From an uncultured Bacteroidia bacterium (GTDB taxonomy: Bacteria > Bacteroidota > Bacteroidia > Bacteroidales > UBA932), in assembly GCA_902784965.1 (NCBI GenBank), contig CACZWU010000007.1:1-51040 (forward strand): DNA of 51,040 nt. Direction: 5' to 3'. This document shows positions 27,193 through 35,367 of this stretch, in pieces. A program made the translations under genes and the position numbers. The stretch's first letter is position 1, and each line of letters starts with the position of its first letter. The notes under the pieces were generated by a model. It was not told where the DNA came from. It searched no databases and saw only the letters and a list, made by a program, of their open reading frames with translations.

Positions 27193-27744
27193 ATGGAAAA
27201 ACTCAACAAACCCGCCATCCTGGTCGTCGACATGCTCAACGACTTCGTCACCGGCGTCATCGGTTGCGACCGTGCCCGCGCCATCGTTCCCGCCACCGCC
27301 CGTCTGCTTGACGCTGCGCGCGAAAAGGGCGTCCCTGTGATTTTCTGCAACGACGCACACCGTCCCGGCATCGACCGAGAACTGAAGATCTGGGGCGATC
27401 ATGCCCTGGTCGGAACACCGGGTGCCGAAGTAATCCCCGAGTTGAAGCTCTGCAACAAGGACTATGTGGTTCCCAAACGCCGTTACAGCGGTTTCTTCCA
27501 GACCGACCTGGACATCCTGCTCAAGGAACTGGGCGTCCAGACCGTCATCATCGTCGGCCTGCACACGCATATGTGTTGCCGCCACACCTCGGCCGACGCC
27601 TACTGCCTTGGCTACGACGTGGTCGTCGCCAAGGAAGCCACCAATTCCTTCACCGAGGAGGATTATCTGGGTGGCCTGGCCTATCTGAAGACCTGCTACG
27701 GCGCCGAAGCCTACACCAACGACGAACTGATTTCAGCATTCTGA
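27193..27744 (+). CDS. Isochorismatase-family cysteine hydrolase (nicotinamidase-like)
   Basis: A 183-residue hydrolase. The catalytic triad is visible: Asp13 in LVVDMLNDF, Lys95 in VPKRRYSGF and Cys128 in THMCCRHTSADA, the order and spacing of nicotinamidases and other isochorismatase-fold amidohydrolases. The size is typical of short nicotinamidases. A role in NAD salvage is possible, but the zinc-binding set is not clear enough to name it pncA. Cytoplasmic; a single-gene unit closed by a terminator. Confidence 0.85.
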   Translation: MEKLNKPAILVVDMLNDFVTGVIGCDRARAIVPATARLLDAAREKGVPVIFCNDAHRPGIDRELKIWGDHALVGTPGAEVIPELKLCNKDYVVPKRRYSGFFQTDLDILLKELGVQTVIIVGLHTHMCCRHTSADAYCLGYDVVVAKEATNSFTEEDYLGGLAYLKTCYGAEAYTNDELISAF

Positions 27745-27748
27745 TAAA

Positions 27749-27818
27749 AAACCGGGCGGATCCGGCAGACTGCCCGGCAAAAAGGGGCGACCTCCTCACG
27801 AAGGCCGCCCTAATTTTT
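27749..27818 (+). terminator. Double hairpin terminator
   Basis: The first stem is ccgggc/gcccgg (27752-27757, 27772-27777). The second is gggcgacct/aggccgccc (27785-27793, 27802-27810), one mismatch, followed by taattttt. It ends the hydrolase gene ahead of the purF promoter. Confidence 0.75.
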
Positions 27819-27824
27819 AATTTC

Positions 27825-27856
27825 TTGCATTCTTTTCATGCTTTTGATTATCTTTG
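27825..27856 (+). promoter_or_regulatory. Promoter of purF-purC
   Basis: TTGC (27825-27828), 20 bases, TATCTTTG (27849-27856), then 20 bases to the ATG at 27877. No PurR-like palindrome was recognised. Confidence 0.6.
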
Positions 27857-27876
27857 CGGCTTAGTTACGTCAATCG

Positions 27877-29661
27877 ATGGAACAGATCAAGCACGAATGC
27901 GGCATCGCGATGATACGGCTCCTCAAGCCGCTCGCCTATTACAAGGAAAAATACGGTACGGAACTCTATGCGCTGAACAAACTCTATCTGATGATGGAGA
28001 AGCAGCACAACCGTGGTCAGGAAGGCGCCGGCATCGCCAGCGTCAAGATCGTGACCGAGCCGGGGCATGAATATATGTTCCGTGAGAAAGCACTGGGCAA
28101 AGACGCCATCACGAACGTCTTCGCAGAGGTACACCGCCAGATCGAGGACGCTCCGGCAGACGATCCGCTGCCCTTCGTCGGCGAGCTCTACATGGGCCAC
28201 CTCCGCTATTCGACCACCGGCCGCAGCGGCATCACCTACGTCCATCCGTTCCTGCGCCGCAACAACTGGAAAGCCAAAAACCTGTGCATCTGCGGCAATT
28301 TCAACATGACCAACATGGACGAAGTGTTCGCCATGCTGGCCGAGCAGGGACAGTACCCGCGCAACAGCGCTGACGCCTACATCCTGCTGGAGCTCATGGG
28401 ACACCGGCTCGACCGCGAGGTGGAGCGCAACTACGTGGATGCCAAGAAGAAAGAGCTGGAAGGAAAAGACATCACCCACTATATTGACGAACACGTGGAG
28501 ATCGCCAACGTGCTCCAGACCACGATGCCGCACTTCGACGGCGGCTACGTGGTCTGCGGCCTGACCGGCAGCGGGGAACTCTTCGCCATGCGCGACCCCA
28601 ACGGCATCCGGCCCGCCTTCTGGTATGCCGACGACGAACTCGTGGCCGTCGCCAGCGAGCGTCCGGTGCTCCAGACCACCTTCGCCGCCGAATACAACCA
28701 GATCCATGAAATAATGCCGGGGCAGGCCCTGATCGTCAACGGGCGCCGCGAAATGTCGCTCAAACAGATCCTCCCGCCCCGCCGGATGGCGGCCTGCAGC
28801 TTCGAACGCATCTATTTCAGCCGCGGCAACGACCGTGACATCCACCGGGAACGCAAGCAGCTTGGATTCCAGCTCCGCGACAATATCCTCAGGGCCATCG
28901 GGCACGACATCGAGCACACCGTGTTCTCGTATATCCCCAATACGGCCGAAGTGGCCTACTACGGCATGGTGGAAGGCATCCGAAGTCTTTATCCGGGCGT
29001 GCGGGCCGACAAGGTCGTGTCGAAAGACATCAAGCTCCGTACCTTCATCACCGAAGGCAACGCCCGCAATGACCTGGCCGGACATGTATACGATATTACC
29101 TATGGCACCCTGACTCCCTACGTCGACAACCTCGTGGTGATCGACGACAGCATCGTGCGCGGCACCACCCTGCGCGAAAGCATCATCCGCATCCTCGATC
29201 GTCTCCATCCCAGGAAGATCGTGATTGTGAGCTCCAGCCCGCAGGTGCGCTATCCCGACTGCTACGGCATCGACATGTCGCACATGCACGAGTTCATCGC
29301 CTTCCATGCAGCCATCGCCCTGCTCAAGGAGAACGGGATGAGCAGCCTGATCGACGTTGTCTACCAGCAGTGCAAGCAGCAGGAGAACCTGCCGGCCACC
29401 GGCTGCCTCAACTACGTCAGGCGCATCTACGACGCCTTCACCGACGACCAGATCAGCCGGAAGATCGTGGAGCTCCTGCGACCCGACGACATCGGGGCCG
29501 AGGTGGAGATCGTGTACCAGTCGCTCGAAGGCCTGCACAACGCCTGCCCGAACCATCCGGGAGACTGGTATTTCAGCGGCGACTACCCCACCCCGGGCGG
29601 CTACAAGCTGCTGAACCGTGCCTATATTGATTATTACGAAAAAGAATATCTGAAAAAGTGA
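27877..29661 (+). CDS. purF: Amidophosphoribosyltransferase (purF type)
   Basis: A 594-residue class-II glutamine amidotransferase that makes phosphoribosylamine from PRPP and glutamine, the first step of purine synthesis. The nucleophile is an internal Cys8 ([10 protein letters not shown]), so several N-terminal residues would have to be removed or it acts unprocessed. The glutaminase half has [17 protein letters not shown] and CGNFNMTN; the phosphoribosyltransferase half has [27 protein letters not shown] and the PRPP loop [12 protein letters not shown]. It is longer than the E. coli enzyme (about 505), as usual for the Bacteroidota form. Its stop overlaps the purC start (TGATG). Confidence 0.93.
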   Translation: MEQIKHECGIAMIRLLKPLAYYKEKYGTELYALNKLYLMMEKQHNRGQEGAGIASVKIVTEPGHEYMFREKALGKDAITNVFAEVHRQIEDAPADDPLPFVGELYMGHLRYSTTGRSGITYVHPFLRRNNWKAKNLCICGNFNMTNMDEVFAMLAEQGQYPRNSADAYILLELMGHRLDREVERNYVDAKKKELEGKDITHYIDEHVEIANVLQTTMPHFDGGYVVCGLTGSGELFAMRDPNGIRPAFWYADDELVAVASERPVLQTTFAAEYNQIHEIMPGQALIVNGRREMSLKQILPPRRMAACSFERIYFSRGNDRDIHRERKQLGFQLRDNILRAIGHDIEHTVFSYIPNTAEVAYYGMVEGIRSLYPGVRADKVVSKDIKLRTFITEGNARNDLAGHVYDITYGTLTPYVDNLVVIDDSIVRGTTLRESIIRILDRLHPRKIVIVSSSPQVRYPDCYGIDMSHMHEFIAFHAAIALLKENGMSSLIDVVYQQCKQQENLPATGCLNYVRRIYDAFTDDQISRKIVELLRPDDIGAEVEIVYQSLEGLHNACPNHPGDWYFSGDYPTPGGYKLLNRAYIDYYEKEYLKK

Positions 29662-30605
29662 TGAAAGCCATTACCCACACTGATTTCCATTTCCCGGGAC
29701 AGACCGGCAAGTATGTCGGCAAGGTCCGGGACGTCTACTTCATCGGCGGAAAATACATCGTGCTGGTCGCCACCGACCGCATCTCCGCCTTCGACGTCGT
29801 CCTGCCCAAGGGCATCCCCTGCAAGGGACAGGTCCTCAACCAGATTGCATCGAGTTTCCTCGACAAGACCGCCGACATCGTTCCGAACTGGAAGGTCGCC
29901 GAGGTCGACCCGATGGCAACCGTCGGCATCCTCTGCGAGCCTTTCAAGGTGGAGATGGTGGTCCGCGGTTACCTGGCCGGCCACGCCTGGCGGGAATACA
30001 AGGAAGGCAAGCGCACGCTCTGCGGTGAGGTGCTGCCCGAAGGAATGCGCGAGAACGAACGGCTCCCCCATCCCATCATCACCCCGACCACCAAGGCCGC
30101 CGAAGGACACGACGAGGACATCAGCCGCGACGAGATCATCGCCCAGGGACTGGTTTCCGCCGAAGACTACGCCCAGCTGGAGAAATATACCCTGTCCCTC
30201 TTCCAGCGCGGTCAGGAACTGGCTGCTGCTCGCGGACTGATCCTGATGGACACCAAATACGAATTCGGCAAGCGCGATGGCAAAATCTACCTGATGGACG
30301 AGATCCACACGCCCGACTCTTCGCGCTATATCTATAAAGAAGGCTACGAAGAGCGTCTCGCCAGCGGCGAGCGCCAGAAACAACTCTCCAAGGAGTTCGT
30401 GCGCGAATGGCTCATGGCCAACAACTTCCAGGGAAAGGCCGGTCAGGTGGTGCCGCCCATGACCGACGAAGTGGTGGACGGCATTACCGAACGCTACATC
30501 GAACTTTACGAGCACATCACCGGCACGCCTTTCATCCGGCACAACGACAAGGACGTGGAGGCGCGTATCGAGGCCAATATCAACAAATTTTTAAGCGAGA
30601 ACTAG
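29661..30605 (+). CDS. purC: SAICAR synthase
   Basis: A 314-residue ATP-dependent ligase joining aspartate to CAIR in purine synthesis. Family motifs are [63 protein letters not shown]. The ATG at 29661 shares its A with the purF stop TGA, so a GTG directly upstream is not needed. The length is that of the longer, plant/yeast-like SAICAR synthase form. Cytoplasmic. Confidence 0.96.
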   Translation: MKAITHTDFHFPGQTGKYVGKVRDVYFIGGKYIVLVATDRISAFDVVLPKGIPCKGQVLNQIASSFLDKTADIVPNWKVAEVDPMATVGILCEPFKVEMVVRGYLAGHAWREYKEGKRTLCGEVLPEGMRENERLPHPIITPTTKAAEGHDEDISRDEIIAQGLVSAEDYAQLEKYTLSLFQRGQELAAARGLILMDTKYEFGKRDGKIYLMDEIHTPDSSRYIYKEGYEERLASGERQKQLSKEFVREWLMANNFQGKAGQVVPPMTDEVVDGITERYIELYEHITGTPFIRHNDKDVEARIEANINKFLSEN

Positions 30606-30624
30606 CTATTTTATAAAAAATTGC

Positions 30625-30632
30625 TACCTTTG
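30625..30632 (+). promoter_or_regulatory. -7 box of tRNA-Ser
   Basis: TACCTTTG, 19 bases before the first base of the tRNA. A good -33 element is not visible. Confidence 0.5.
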
Positions 30633-30651
30633 CCGTCCCGAAAGGGACATT

Positions 30652-30739
30652 GGAGAGATGCTCGAGTGGCTTAAGAGGCACGCCTGGAAAGCGTGTATAC
30701 CCCAAAAGGGTATCTCGGGTTCGAATCCCGATCTCTCCG
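30652..30739 (+). tRNA. tRNA-Ser(GGA)
   Basis: The acceptor arms ggagaga (30652-30658) and tctctcc (30732-30738) pair fully, with discriminator g at 30739. The anticodon loop ctggaaa places GGA at 30686-30688. A long variable arm (about tataccccaaaagggtat) and the T arm cgggttcgaatcccg are present, as for a class-II serine tRNA. The CCA tail is not encoded. Confidence 0.95.
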
Positions 30740-30764
30740 CAAAACACTTAAACAAAAAAGTATC

Positions 30765-30986
30765 ATGAAGAAAGTTTTATTCGCCTTGATCCTGGCTGCC
30801 GGTATCTTCACGATGGCCAGCTGCTCCAAGGAGTGCAACTGCACCGCCAAGTACAATGGTGAGGTCGTTTACGAAACCAACGTCTCCCTGGAAGATGGTG
30901 ACAAATGCGCCGACTACAACAAGATGATCAACATTCCGGTCATCGGTGTCTCCGCCGAGCTGAAATGCACCCCGATCCTCTTCTAA
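30765..30986 (+). CDS. Small Cys-rich lipoprotein, unknown function
   Basis: A 73-residue predicted lipoprotein (lipobox MASC, Cys20). The mature peptide is only 54 residues and has four further Cys: CNC, DKCADY and LKCTP. The start is the first Met of the signal peptide; the frame stays open upstream but runs into the tRNA. It lies 9 bases before the MauE-like/thioredoxin fusion, and the cysteines make it a possible redox partner or client of that protein. No family was recognised. Confidence 0.75.
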   Translation: MKKVLFALILAAGIFTMASCSKECNCTAKYNGEVVYETNVSLEDGDKCADYNKMINIPVIGVSAELKCTPILF

Positions 30987-30995
30987 GTCAAGCAC

Positions 30996-31883
30996 TTGAA
31001 CAGAAACAAGATCATCAAGTACGTATTCCGGGCCCTGCTCGGAATACTTTTTTTATTGTCAGCCACAGCCAAGCTCGTCGGCATCGATGCGTTTGAAATC
31101 TACCTTTTCAGCTTCGGATGGTTCGGCCTGGGCAGCGCCTACCTGCTGGCCCGGCTGGTGATTGCCGCCGAATACACGCTGGGCATCCTGCTGATCGCCA
31201 ACTTCTACCCCCGGCTGGCCTTCTGGGGCAGCCTGGCGATGCTGTGCAGCTTTTCTTTTTTCCTGGCCGGACTGTTGCTGGCTGGCAATCAGGACAACTG
31301 TCACTGCTTCGGCGAATGGGTGGACCTCAATCCGAAACAGTCCCTGCTCAAGAACGCCGGCATGCTGGTGCTGCTGCTCCTGAGTGCCGGGGTACCGGCC
31401 TTCCGGGTGAAGCACAAGGCCCTGTGGCTCACGCTCGCGTGTGTAGTACCGCTGGCCACGGTCCTGATCGTCTCGCCGCCCGACAACTGGCGCTACGATT
31501 CCTATGCGCGGCACGAGCTGGTCAATGAGCAGGCCCTGCAGGAGGCCATCGAGGCCGGCACGCTCCCCGCTTCCGTGGCGAACGGCGACCACGTGGTGTG
31601 CTTCTACAGCCTCAAGTGCCACTACTGCAAGATGTCGGCACAAAAACTGATGACCCTGGGCGCCCGCGGCGAATTCTCCCCCGCGCCCATTATCGCCATC
31701 TTCGGCCGCGGCGACAACCCCGACCCGGCCCCCTTCCTCGAAGAAACGGGCTTCCAACCCGATGAGGTTCATTTCATCGAGCCCGCAGATTTCCTCCGCA
31801 TCACCAACGGCGCCTATCCCGTGATCCTCGTGATGCACGACGGTGCGGTCGTCGAAAAATATAATTACAGAAATTTGCACTGA
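30996..31883 (+). CDS. MauE/DoxX-like membrane domain fused to thioredoxin-like domain
   Basis: A 295-residue protein. Residues 1 to about 160 are a four- to five-helix membrane domain of the MauE/DoxX type, with a CHC pair at 102-104 (QDNCHCFGEW) typical of the MauE-like methylamine-utilisation/disulfide branch. Residues about 175-295 look like a thioredoxin fold with the active-site-like CHYC at 208-211 and a cis-Pro region at AYPVI. It probably shuttles disulfides or electrons across the inner membrane. The start is a TTG ten bases after the previous stop, with no ATG nearby, so it is slightly uncertain. It lies just before the radical SAM cassette, which has its own promoter. Confidence 0.78.
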   Translation: MNRNKIIKYVFRALLGILFLLSATAKLVGIDAFEIYLFSFGWFGLGSAYLLARLVIAAEYTLGILLIANFYPRLAFWGSLAMLCSFSFFLAGLLLAGNQDNCHCFGEWVDLNPKQSLLKNAGMLVLLLLSAGVPAFRVKHKALWLTLACVVPLATVLIVSPPDNWRYDSYARHELVNEQALQEAIEAGTLPASVANGDHVVCFYSLKCHYCKMSAQKLMTLGARGEFSPAPIIAIFGRGDNPDPAPFLEETGFQPDEVHFIEPADFLRITNGAYPVILVMHDGAVVEKYNYRNLH

Positions 31884-31931
31884 GCACGCAACGTTTCGTA
31901 CCTTTGTGCATCTATATGGTGTAAGCACAAA
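31874..31931 (+). promoter_or_regulatory. Promoter with overlapping inverted repeat, rSAM cassette
   Basis: TTTG (31874-31877), 21 bases, TACCTTTG (31899-31906). A perfect 7-base inverted repeat, tttgtgc (31903-31909) and gcacaaa (31925-31931), starts inside the -7 box and ends four bases before the ATG at 31936. It could be an operator or a leader hairpin. The -33 part lies inside the end of the upstream gene. Confidence 0.6.
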
Positions 31932-31935
31932 GACG

Positions 31936-32397
31936 ATGAAATCAGACAAACGCAATCATTTCAGTTTTTTCACCCTGCTGCTGGGACTCCTCGGACTGGG
32001 TGCATCGGGGTGCATTATGCCTTGTATGTACGGCTCCCCCAACGCCGACTGGACGATCAAAGGCAAGGTGGTCGATGAGACGGGCCAGGGCGTTCCCGGC
32101 CTGCAGGTGGCCCTGGGCAACCGGGTCGACAACGAACCCGGCGTCATCTACGACCAGAACTACTGGCCGCTCGACACCCTGCAGACAGGGCCCGACGGCG
32201 TCTACCAGGTCAGTTCCAGCGGTTTCCCGTTCTCTAAACTGCAGGTCGACGTGAAGGATATCGACGGCCCGGACAACGGCGGTGAATTCGGCGATGCGTC
32301 GGTGGTCGTCAGCGATTTCAAATACAAAGGCGGAAGCGGCTGGTATGAAGGCACCGCCCAGATCGACGTGCCCGATATCGTCGTCAGGAAGCGATAA
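31936..32397 (+). CDS. Radical SAM-associated lipoprotein, first copy
   Basis: A 153-residue lipoprotein (lipobox ASGC, Cys26, after a Leu/Gly-rich signal). It has the features I remember of the 'lipoprotein, rSAM/lipoprotein system' family: MYGSP after the lipid Cys, then a transthyretin/carboxypeptidase-regulatory-like sandwich (WTIKGKVVDETGQGVPGLQV). The next gene is a paralogue sharing MYGxP, IKGKVxDExG, DxDGxxNGGEF (here 108-118) and a C-terminal WYxGxA...VP...RKR. It probably sits in the outer or inner membrane and may be modified by the radical SAM enzyme. The ATG at 31936 starts the signal peptide; an upstream in-frame Met lies before the promoter and is rejected. Confidence 0.82.
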   Translation: MKSDKRNHFSFFTLLLGLLGLGASGCIMPCMYGSPNADWTIKGKVVDETGQGVPGLQVALGNRVDNEPGVIYDQNYWPLDTLQTGPDGVYQVSSSGFPFSKLQVDVKDIDGPDNGGEFGDASVVVSDFKYKGGSGWYEGTAQIDVPDIVVRKR

Positions 32398-32414
32398 CGT
32401 AAGAACACATCACC

Positions 32415-32900
32415 ATGAATAGCAACAAAAAGAATCGTTGGGGCTTTTTTGCCATGCTGCTCGCCCTGCTGGGCATCGGCGGCTGCGGAGAGCTCAATGA
32501 AGACGATCCCAACTTCCGTATGGAAGTCATGTATGGCGTTCCCACCGTCCATTACTCCATCAAGGGAAAGGTCACGGATGAAAATGGCAAAGCTGTCGAT
32601 GGCATCCAGGTGCGAGTGCAAAGACAGGCCAGTGGAGACAACCGCATCTGGTACGATGACATAACAGCTCCTATTTCATCCGGCGCGGATGGAAAATGGT
32701 CTGTGGAGCCCAGGGACATGCCCACCTCCACGTTGAAAATCATCTTTACGGACACCGACGGCGATGCCAACGGAGGTGAATTCGCCACCGACAGCATTCA
32801 GGTCCCCGTCAATATCGTAAAAGACCCGAAGAACAAGGATCCCTGGTATGATGGCGACGCCAAGGTCGAAGTGCCCACCGTCAAGCTGAAAAAGAAATGA
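32415..32900 (+). CDS. Radical SAM-associated lipoprotein, second copy
   Basis: A 161-residue paralogue of the preceding protein, 17 bases downstream. Lipobox IGGC (Cys24), MYGVP (39-43), a beta-sandwich opening IKGKVTDENGKAVDGIQV, TDTDGDANGGEF (112-123) and C-terminal WYDGDAKVEVP (144-154) followed by a Lys-rich tail. The signal peptide is closely alike in both copies (FF, LL, LLGxG). Its stop overlaps the radical SAM start (ATGA), a strong sign that the protein and the enzyme are made together. Function unknown; a modification substrate is the leading guess. Confidence 0.82.
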   Translation: MNSNKKNRWGFFAMLLALLGIGGCGELNEDDPNFRMEVMYGVPTVHYSIKGKVTDENGKAVDGIQVRVQRQASGDNRIWYDDITAPISSGADGKWSVEPRDMPTSTLKIIFTDTDGDANGGEFATDSIQVPVNIVKDPKNKDPWYDGDAKVEVPTVKLKKK

Positions 32901-33973
32901 CGGGCCGGCATGTGGGGCCGGGCAAGCGGCTGAAACTCGAACTCTTTGCCAAACTTCAGGACAAACGCATCGAAGAGCATCGTCTCCGGCAGCTCTTCTG
33001 GGAATGTACGCTGCGCTGCAACGCCGCCTGCATCCATTGCGGCAGCGACTGTCGCATCAGTTCCGCAGTGAAAGACATGCCGGCCGCCGATTTCCTCCGT
33101 GTCATCGACTCCCTCACCCCGCACGTAGACCCGCACACCACTTTCATCATCTTTACGGGCGGCGAACCGCTCATGCGCCGCGACCTGGAGCAGGTGGGCC
33201 GCGAGTTGTACCGCCGCGAATACCCCTGGGGCATCGTGACCAACGGCATTCTGCTCGACCGCCGGCGTTTCGACAGCCTGCTCGCGGGCGGCATCCACAC
33301 TGCCACCGTCAGCCTCGACGGTTTCCAGGAGGAGCACACCTGGATGCGCGGCCATCCCAAGGCCTTCGAAAACGCCTCGAACGCCATCCGGATGATGGCG
33401 CAGGAGCCCGACTTTGTCTTCGACGTGGTGACCTGCGTAAACCAGCGCAGCCTCCCCCGTCTGGCCGAGCTCAAGGAGTACCTCATCTCGCTGGGCGCAA
33501 AGGCCTGGCGCATCTTCACCATCTTCCCGGTGGGCCGGGCGCGGCAATACCCGGAGCTGCAGCTTACCAACGAGCAGTTCACCCAGCTGATGGATTTCAT
33601 CGTAGCCACACGCAGAGAAGGCCGCATTGCGCTGAACTTCGCCTGCGAGGGCTTCCTGGGCGGTTATGAGGGCGAGGTCCGGGATGTTTTCTACCATTGT
33701 GACGCAGGCGTTTCGGTGGCGTCGGTACTGGCCGACGGCTCCATTTCCGCTTGCCCGAGCATCCGCTCGAAATTCTACCAGGGAAACATCTACAAAGATG
33801 ATTTCTGGACGGTGTGGAACGAGGGCTTCAGCATGTACCGCGACCGCAGCTGGGCCCGCCAGGGCATCTGCGCCGACTGCAAGATGTTCCGCTACTGCCG
33901 CGGCAACGGTATGCATCTCCACGACGAAGAGGGCAAACTCCTCGTCTGCCACTACAATCGCCTGACCAGATAA
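32897..33973 (+). CDS. Radical SAM/SPASM enzyme of rSAM/lipoprotein system
   Basis: A 358-residue radical SAM protein. The [4Fe-4S] motif is CNAACIHC (Cys41, 45, 48), with extra nearby Cys37 and Cys52. SAM-domain features include FTGGEPLMRRD (87-96) and TNGILLDRRRF. A SPASM-type C-terminus supplies auxiliary-cluster cysteines at about 268, 286, 325, 328, 334 and 351 (YHCDAG, SACPS, CADC, YC, VCHY). The build fits peptide- or protein-modifying enzymes such as anaerobic sulfatase maturases. It matches my memory of the family named radical SAM enzyme, rSAM/lipoprotein system. It has no signal peptide, so modification would take place in the cytoplasm before export. Translation is coupled to the second lipoprotein. 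Confidence 0.88.
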   Translation: MTGRHVGPGKRLKLELFAKLQDKRIEEHRLRQLFWECTLRCNAACIHCGSDCRISSAVKDMPAADFLRVIDSLTPHVDPHTTFIIFTGGEPLMRRDLEQVGRELYRREYPWGIVTNGILLDRRRFDSLLAGGIHTATVSLDGFQEEHTWMRGHPKAFENASNAIRMMAQEPDFVFDVVTCVNQRSLPRLAELKEYLISLGAKAWRIFTIFPVGRARQYPELQLTNEQFTQLMDFIVATRREGRIALNFACEGFLGGYEGEVRDVFYHCDAGVSVASVLADGSISACPSIRSKFYQGNIYKDDFWTVWNEGFSMYRDRSWARQGICADCKMFRYCRGNGMHLHDEEGKLLVCHYNRLTR

Positions 33974-33983
33974 ATTCTTCTGC

Positions 33984-34132
33984 GGCTCGTGCGCCCAGGC
34001 GCGGGTGGGGATTTGATTTGAGGACCCTAAGCACCCGCGCTTGATAGCGGGAGGGGCCCGCCGCGAAGCGGTGGGAGGGATGAGCGAAGCGAAGGTCCGA
34101 TAATCAAACCCCAGAGCGCCCAAGCACAAGCC
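33984..34132. repeat. 149-base element with imperfect inverted ends
   Basis: The left end (33984-34026) and the reverse complement of the right end (34094-34132) can be aligned with gaps: ggctYgtgc, gggcgc-like, gggg-tttgatt, ggacc. The middle has its own stems (cccgccgc/gcggtggg) and an aggggcccgccgcg patch shared in reverse complement with 740-767. It lies between the radical SAM gene and the lysA promoter. It may be a small MITE-like repeat or a folded RNA; no target duplication was recognised. Confidence 0.5.
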
Positions 34133-34155
34133 AATAGCATTTTCATGTTTTTTTG

Positions 34156-34163
34156 TATCTTTG
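34156..34163 (+). promoter_or_regulatory. -7 box of lysA-ffh
   Basis: TATCTTTG, 30 bases before the ATG at 34194. It overlaps an alternative upstream start codon, which helps to fix 34194 as the true start. Confidence 0.55.
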
Positions 34164-34193
34164 CCGGATATATCGATAAAGATTATTCACGGC

Positions 34194-35351
34194 ATGATTA
34201 CAAAACAGCAGGTTGAAGCTTTCGGTTCGATTGAGACGCCTTTCTATTTCTACGACATGGACCTCCTGCGCCAGACGTTGGATGTCTACAAGGCGCAGAT
34301 CGACAAACACGGTTACAACGCACACTATGCGCTGAAAGCCAATGCAAACGACCGCATCATCGACACCATCAGGCGCTACGGCCTGGGAGCAGACTGCGTG
34401 AGCGGCAACGAAGTGAAACTGGCCGTCCGGTCGGGCTTCGACCCGCAGAAGATCGTCTACGCAGGCGTCGGCAAATCCGACAAGGAGATCCGCGCCGCGC
34501 TGCGCGCCGGCATCTTCAGCTTCAATTGCGAAAGCGTGCCCGAAATCAAAATCATCAACGACCTGGCTGCCGGCCTCGGCAAGAAAGCGCGCATCTCGAT
34601 CCGCGTCAATCCCGACATCGACGCCCACACCCACAAATACATCAGCACCGGCCTGAAAGAGAACAAGTTCGGCATCAGCCCCTGGGCCTTCCAGGATGTC
34701 GCCGGCCTCCTCTCCTGCTGCAAGCACATCGAGTTCCTTGGCCTGCATTTCCATGTGGGTTCGCAGATTACCGAACTTCCTGTCTTCGCCCTCCTCTGCC
34801 GGCGTGTGGAAGAACTGCAAAAGTGGTTCATCGAGCATGAGGTCCCCGTCCGCAACATCAACCTGGGCGGCGGCCTGGGCATCAACTATCAGGATCCCAA
34901 CGACGATCCCATCGCCCATTTTGAAAAATATTTCGACATCATCCACAAGAACCTGGTGGTCCGTCCCGGACAAAAGATTCACTTCGAACCGGGCCGCGCC
35001 CTGGTGGGCCAGTGCGGCCACCTCATCAGCCGTGTGCTTTACGTGAAGGTGGGCAAGGAAAAGAAGTTCGCCATCCTCGACGCCGGCATGAACGACCTCA
35101 TCCGTCCCGCCCTCTACCAGGCATACCACGACATCGAGAACCTTTCCTCCACCGGACGGAAACTCCGCTACGACGTGGTGGGACCGGTGTGCGAGTCGAG
35201 CGACTGCTGGGGCACCCGGCGCATGATCAACGCCTGCAAGCGGGGCGACCTGTTCGCCATCCACTCCGCCGGCGCCTACGGTCAGGTGATGGCCATGAAA
35301 TACAACCAGCGGGATCTGGCGAAAGCCGTTTATTCCGACGATTTGAAGTAG
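34194..35351 (+). CDS. lysA: Diaminopimelate decarboxylase
   Basis: A 385-residue PLP enzyme that makes lysine from meso-diaminopimelate. PLP Lys48 in HYALKANAN, GLHFHVGSQ, NLGGGLGINY (phosphate loop), FEPGRALVG and VCESSD with the partner-subunit active-site Cys are all visible. Fold-type III barrel (about 20-260) plus a C-terminal beta domain. Close relatives (carboxynorspermidine decarboxylase) lack this motif set, so lysA is favoured. It is followed by ffh after 16 bases, probably co-transcribed although functionally unrelated. Confidence 0.93.
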   Translation: MITKQQVEAFGSIETPFYFYDMDLLRQTLDVYKAQIDKHGYNAHYALKANANDRIIDTIRRYGLGADCVSGNEVKLAVRSGFDPQKIVYAGVGKSDKEIRAALRAGIFSFNCESVPEIKIINDLAAGLGKKARISIRVNPDIDAHTHKYISTGLKENKFGISPWAFQDVAGLLSCCKHIEFLGLHFHVGSQITELPVFALLCRRVEELQKWFIEHEVPVRNINLGGGLGINYQDPNDDPIAHFEKYFDIIHKNLVVRPGQKIHFEPGRALVGQCGHLISRVLYVKVGKEKKFAILDAGMNDLIRPALYQAYHDIENLSSTGRKLRYDVVGPVCESSDCWGTRRMINACKRGDLFAIHSAGAYGQVMAMKYNQRDLAKAVYSDDLK

Positions 35352-35367
35352 AGAAAAAGTATACGCT

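Noticed and set aside
27865..29556. 563-codon open frame opposite purF
   Set aside because: Shadow of purF; the plus-strand gene has all catalytic motifs.
30693..30764. N-terminal extension of the small Cys-rich lipoprotein
   Set aside because: It would start inside tRNA-Ser and put 24 residues before a complete lipoprotein signal.
31843..31935. Upstream start of the first rSAM-associated lipoprotein
   Set aside because: It overlaps the previous gene and the promoter and would bury the signal peptide.
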